From NCBI RefSeq assembly GCF_011064615.1, contig NZ_JAALJH010000013.1:1-64000 (forward strand): a stretch of 64,000 bases of DNA, written 5' to 3'. A program made the translations under genes and the position numbers. Below, in pieces: positions 61,166 to 64,000 of this stretch (positions are counted from its first letter, which is position 1; each line of letters begins with the position of its first letter). Source of the DNA: Aquisphaera insulae (GTDB lineage Bacteria; Planctomycetota; Planctomycetia; Isosphaerales; Isosphaeraceae). The notes under the pieces were generated by a model. It did no database searches. It had not been told where the DNA came from and saw only the letters and a list, made by a program, of their open reading frames with translations.

Positions 61166-61401
61166 GATGACTCGCTCCGGTCGGAACAATCGCGGCGGAC
61201 CTGGTCCAGGACCTCCGCCATCTTCTGCATGCCGATGATGGCCGCGTCCACGGCCGGGCCGAGCGGTGCGAGGTAACGCTCCTCGAATCGGCGGCGGACG
61301 ACGTCGCCCCACGTGGCCTCGGTGATCAACCAGTCGTCCTTGAGGACGCGAATGCTCTGATTCAGGCGGGCGGCACCCGCCATGACCCTGGAATTAGGCA
61401 T
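61162..61401 (-). CDS. small helical protein, WXG100-like
   Basis: The 79-residue, all-helical protein has Trp-centred elements (DDWLITEATWGDVVRRRFEE) and a second helix (AIIGMQKMAEVLDQVRRDC), in size and helix pattern like WXG100/EsxA proteins, though no exact W-x-G is present. GGGAGG is 9 nt before the ATG at 61401 (a GTG at 61407 would give a 4-bp overlap with the upstream gene). Overlaps the FtsK-like gene by 4 bp. A secreted or accessory helical partner of the ATPase is likely. Confidence 0.7.
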   Translation of the reverse strand: MPNSRVMAGAARLNQSIRVLKDDWLITEATWGDVVRRRFEERYLAPLGPAVDAAIIGMQKMAEVLDQVRRDCSDRSESS

Positions 61402-61403
61402 GC

Positions 61404-62072
61404 TCACCCGCCTCCCTGGTGCGTCTCGGGTTTCTCCTCGTCGTCGGCCCGGGCCGGCCCCTCGACGACCGGCTCATCCGGGGGCGGAGGCTCCTCGTCG
61501 AGCACGCGAGCGGCGATCGATTCAAGGGTCCCGGAAGCCCTGGTCGGCGCGGCGGACTCCTCGGAGGCTCCCGCGCCGGATCCCGACGGCGGGGCCACGG
61601 CCAGATAGGCCTCCAGGGCGTCGATGATCCGGATCAGCGCCTGGATGGCGCGGGGGACGTCGGAGGCCGACAGGTCCTTGAGGCGTTGCGTCGCCCCGTG
61701 ATACTCGAGCACGGCCTGATTGAACCTGGTTTGCCATTTGCGGACCAGGACCAGCCGGTTCTCGGCATCGGCCAGGCTGGCCTCCGCCTTCCGGAGCAGC
61801 TCCATCGGCTCGCTCATGGCGGGGGAATAGTCCGGCTTCTTCTGGAGCTTCTTCTTGTAGACCTCGGCCCTGGCCGAGGCCACGTGCTCGCGGCGGCGTT
61901 TGATCTGGTCCTGCCAGAACTGGGGTCGATCCTCGACCAGCCAGCGGACGGTGCGCCGGACCTCCGCATCGACGGCCCCGAGGGCGGCCAGAGTGTCTTC
62001 CGAGTAGAGCGCCAGCACCGATCGGAAGTTCTTGAGCGCGTCGATCGATCGGACATCCGCCTGGGAGCTCAT
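61404..62072 (-). CDS. helical coiled-coil protein, first gene of the FtsK-DUF4132 operon
   Basis: The 222-residue protein has a helical, Arg/Glu/Lys-rich core (DRPQFWQDQIKRRREHVASA, LRKAEASLADAENRLVLVRK) and an acidic Pro-rich tail. A longer start at 62126 is possible. No family is recognised; the size and helix content resemble helical effectors or chaperones of type VII systems. It heads the minus-strand operon and is divergent from the MutS-like gene. Confidence 0.7.
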   Translation of the reverse strand: MSSQADVRSIDALKNFRSVLALYSEDTLAALGAVDAEVRRTVRWLVEDRPQFWQDQIKRRREHVASARAEVYKKKLQKKPDYSPAMSEPMELLRKAEASLADAENRLVLVRKWQTRFNQAVLEYHGATQRLKDLSASDVPRAIQALIRIIDALEAYLAVAPPSGSGAGASEESAAPTRASGTLESIAARVLDEEPPPPDEPVVEGPARADDEEKPETHQGGG

Positions 62073-62265
62073 GGGCGTCGGTCTCGTACCCGAGGCAACG
62101 GGAAGCGGTGTCCTCGCCGCTGACATGACCGCCTGCGCGAGACTATCAGACGCGCGGGGGCCTGTAAAGGACGCGGGATCATCGGGCGCGAACCGCTTGA
62201 GATCGGAGCATGCCTTCGCTACCCTATGCCTTTTCCGAACTTACGTTCCGCAGGTGGAATGCGAC

Positions 62266-64000
62266 GTGTCCAAAGCCGAGGAAAATCGGCCCACCCGGGC
62301 CGAGGTGCGGGTTGACTACGAACGGCGCCGGCAAGAGCGAAAGATCGCCCACCTCCGCTGGAGCCGGCTCGAGGATCGGGTGGCGGACGTCCGGCTCCTG
62401 ATCTTCTGCGCGGCGGTAGCGGTCGCGGTGCTCTCGCTCTGGATGAAACGGGTTAGCCCTTTCTGGCTGGTCCCGATCGGGCTGGTGTTCCTGGTCCTGG
62501 TGCTGATCCACGAACCGCTCCGCCGCCGGAGCCGTCGGATGGGGCGGGCCGTCGACTTCTACGACCGGGGCCTTGACCGGATGGCCGGGCGATGGGCCGG
62601 CAAGGGCGTGGCGGGGCTCGAATTCCTCGACCTGGACCATCCCTACGCCGCGGACCTGGACCTCTTCGGCGCGGGATCGCTCTACGAGCGGCTCTGCACC
62701 GCCAGGACGCGGTCGGGCGAGGAGACGCTGGCCGGCTGGCTGCTTCGCCCGTCCCCGCCCGACGAGATCGCGCGGCGGCAGGCCGCGATCGACGAGCTTC
62801 GCCCGCGGCTGGACCTGCGCGAGGACCTCGAGCTGCTGGGCTCGGACGTCCGCTCCGGGATCGATCCGGAACGGCTCGCCGAATGGGGCAGGTCCCCGCG
62901 ACTCCTCGAGAGCACGCCGCTGCGACTCCTGGCGGCGATCCTGGCGGCGGCGGGGGCTGCGACGCTGGTCGGCTGGCTCTTCCTGGGCACTGGGATCTAC
63001 CTCTTCCTGGGCGTCCTGGGCCTCGAGGCCGCCTTTGCCTACGGGCTCACGAAGCGAGTCCGGCGGGTCCTGGCGACCGTCGATCGTCGATCGCACGACC
63101 TGGACCTGCTCGGGTCGATGCTCGATCGACTGGAGAAGGAGCCATTCCAGGCGGAACGGCTTCGACAGTTGCAGCGGGCGCTCGAGACCCGCGGCCGGCC
63201 GGCGTCCGTCGAGATTCGCCGGCTGGCGAGGCTGGTCCGGCTCCTCGAGAACAGGAAGAACCAGTTCCTGGCCCCATTCACCGCCGTGCTCCTGTGGGGG
63301 ACTCAGTTCGCCATGGCCATCGACGCCTGGCGGGGCCGCGAGGGCCCGTCGATCGCGGACTGGCTGGCGGCCGTCGGCGAGTTCGAGGCCCTCTGCTCCA
63401 TCGCCGCCTACTCTGCCGAGAACCCGGATGATCCCTGGCCGGAGATCGTCCCGGGGCCGGCCCGGCTGGAAGCGAAGGCCCTGGGGCATCCGTTGCTTCC
63501 GCCCGAGGCCTGCGTCCGGAACGACGTCGCGCTCGGCGGAGAGGTCCGCGCCCTGGTGGTCAGCGGATCGAACATGTCGGGGAAGAGCACGCTCCTCCGT
63601 TCGGTCGGGGTCGGGGCGGTCATGTCGTTCGCCGGCATCCCGGTCCGGGCCGTCGGCCTGCGGGTGAGCCCGCTGGCGATCGGCGCCACGCTCCGGATCC
63701 AGGACTCGCTCCAGGCCGGCAAGTCCCGCTTCTTCGCCGAGATCACCCGCGTCCGGCAGGTCGTGGACCTGTCTCGAGGGCCGACGCCGCTCCTCTTCCT
63801 GTTCGACGAGATCTTCCACGGCACCAATTCTCACGACCGGACGATCGGCGCCGAGGCGGTCCTCCGCGGCCTGCTCGAGCGCGATGCCATCGGCCTGATC
63901 ACGACCCACGACCTGGCCCTGGCCGCCATCGTGGGGGGGCTCGACGGCAGTGCCCAGAACGTGCACTTCGAGGATCGCTTCGAGGGCGGGAAGATGCACT
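62266..64000 (+). CDS. MutS-family ATPase with N-terminal membrane segments (partial)
   Basis: The gene runs off the window end after 578 codons. It has hydrophobic segments at about 45-90 and 225-265, between them a MutS core-like helical lever region (AGWLLRPSPPDEIARRQAAI), and a C-terminal MutS ATPase domain with Walker A SGSNMSGKST and Walker B-like LLFLFDEIFHGTNSHDR. Membrane-anchored MutS homologues of about 600 residues exist in planctomycetes and Bacteroidetes; their substrate is not known and normal mismatch repair is unlikely. Start codon is uncertain (GTG at 62266 or 62254, both with weak ribosome sites). Confidence 0.88.
   Translation, partial: MSKAEENRPTRAEVRVDYERRRQERKIAHLRWSRLEDRVADVRLLIFCAAVAVAVLSLWMKRVSPFWLVPIGLVFLVLVLIHEPLRRRSRRMGRAVDFYDRGLDRMAGRWAGKGVAGLEFLDLDHPYAADLDLFGAGSLYERLCTARTRSGEETLAGWLLRPSPPDEIARRQAAIDELRPRLDLREDLELLGSDVRSGIDPERLAEWGRSPRLLESTPLRLLAAILAAAGAATLVGWLFLGTGIYLFLGVLGLEAAFAYGLTKRVRRVLATVDRRSHDLDLLGSMLDRLEKEPFQAERLRQLQRALETRGRPASVEIRRLARLVRLLENRKNQFLAPFTAVLLWGTQFAMAIDAWRGREGPSIADWLAAVGEFEALCSIAAYSAENPDDPWPEIVPGPARLEAKALGHPLLPPEACVRNDVALGGEVRALVVSGSNMSGKSTLLRSVGVGAVMSFAGIPVRAVGLRVSPLAIGATLRIQDSLQAGKSRFFAEITRVRQVVDLSRGPTPLLFLFDEIFHGTNSHDRTIGAEAVLRGLLERDAIGLITTHDLALAAIVGGLDGSAQNVHFEDRFEGGKMH

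Noticed and set aside
58634..61276. 880-codon plus-strand open frame opposite the FtsK-like gene
   Set aside because: Antisense shadow; the minus strand has Walker motifs, coiled coils and coupled starts.
1..64000. tRNA, rRNA and CRISPR features
   Set aside because: No cloverleaf-like stretch with a proper T-arm, no rRNA-like sequence and no regularly spaced short repeats were seen while reading.

Overview
The window is a GC-rich bacterial chromosome segment, most likely from a planctomycete of the Isosphaeraceae type (Singulisphaera/Aquisphaera/Tautonia relatives). Pointers are a DUF1559 pseudopilin-like protein next to a transthyretin-like lipoprotein, a TPR/FG-GAP/ASPIC protein, a membrane sulfatase-like protein, a PEP-CTERM protein, split glycine dehydrogenase genes (gcvPA/gcvPB), many GTG/TTG starts behind clear Shine-Dalgarno sites, and long non-coding antisense reading frames typical of high-GC DNA. 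Family names are assigned by reading motifs, not by database search. No rRNA, tRNA, CRISPR array or transposase gene was seen.

Layout. 1-11.1 kb: mixed housekeeping and surface genes (sulfatase-like protein, DUF1559 protein, lipoprotein, TPR/FG-GAP protein, RluD-like pseudouridine synthase, membrane-anchored TPR-like protein, ferrochelatase with a probable [2Fe-2S] site). 11.3-21.0 kb: a chemosensory cluster on the plus strand: response regulator-PP2C phosphatase, STAS protein, CheY-like receiver, free Hpt protein, CheA, MCP, CheW, CheR, CheB. 21.0-25.5 kb: a large FAD/Fe-S oxidoreductase facing a class 1 dihydroorotate dehydrogenase, then a small lipoprotein.

25.7-32.6 kb: an eight-gene plus-strand operon built around a P1B-like ATPase that lacks the CPx metal motif, and a second ATPase-like protein that has lost all three catalytic motifs, with several small membrane or helical proteins between them. 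The layout resembles the ferrosome (fez) operons that make lipid-bounded iron compartments; this is a hypothesis. 32.5-37.6 kb: methyltransferase-like gene, unknown gene, thioesterase, three TatA-like genes, PEP-CTERM protein, a 290-bp MITE-like element and a small unknown gene. 37.7-43.6 kb: a GspF/PilC-like protein and the glycine cleavage operon gcvT-gcvH-gcvPA-gcvPB, with a hairpin before gcvT.

44.2-62.1 kb: two convergent operons. The plus-strand one encodes a MoxR AAA+ ATPase, a DUF5682 protein, a VWA protein and a double-SWIM protein, equivalent to E. coli yehL-yehM-yehP-yehQ. The minus-strand one encodes two helical small proteins, a 1333-residue FtsK/EccC-like ATPase and two tandem DUF4132 (MolR/YehI-like) giants. 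Together they look like one large NTP-driven, possibly conflict- or stress-related system coupled to a type VII-like ATPase. The window ends inside a membrane-anchored MutS-family gene.
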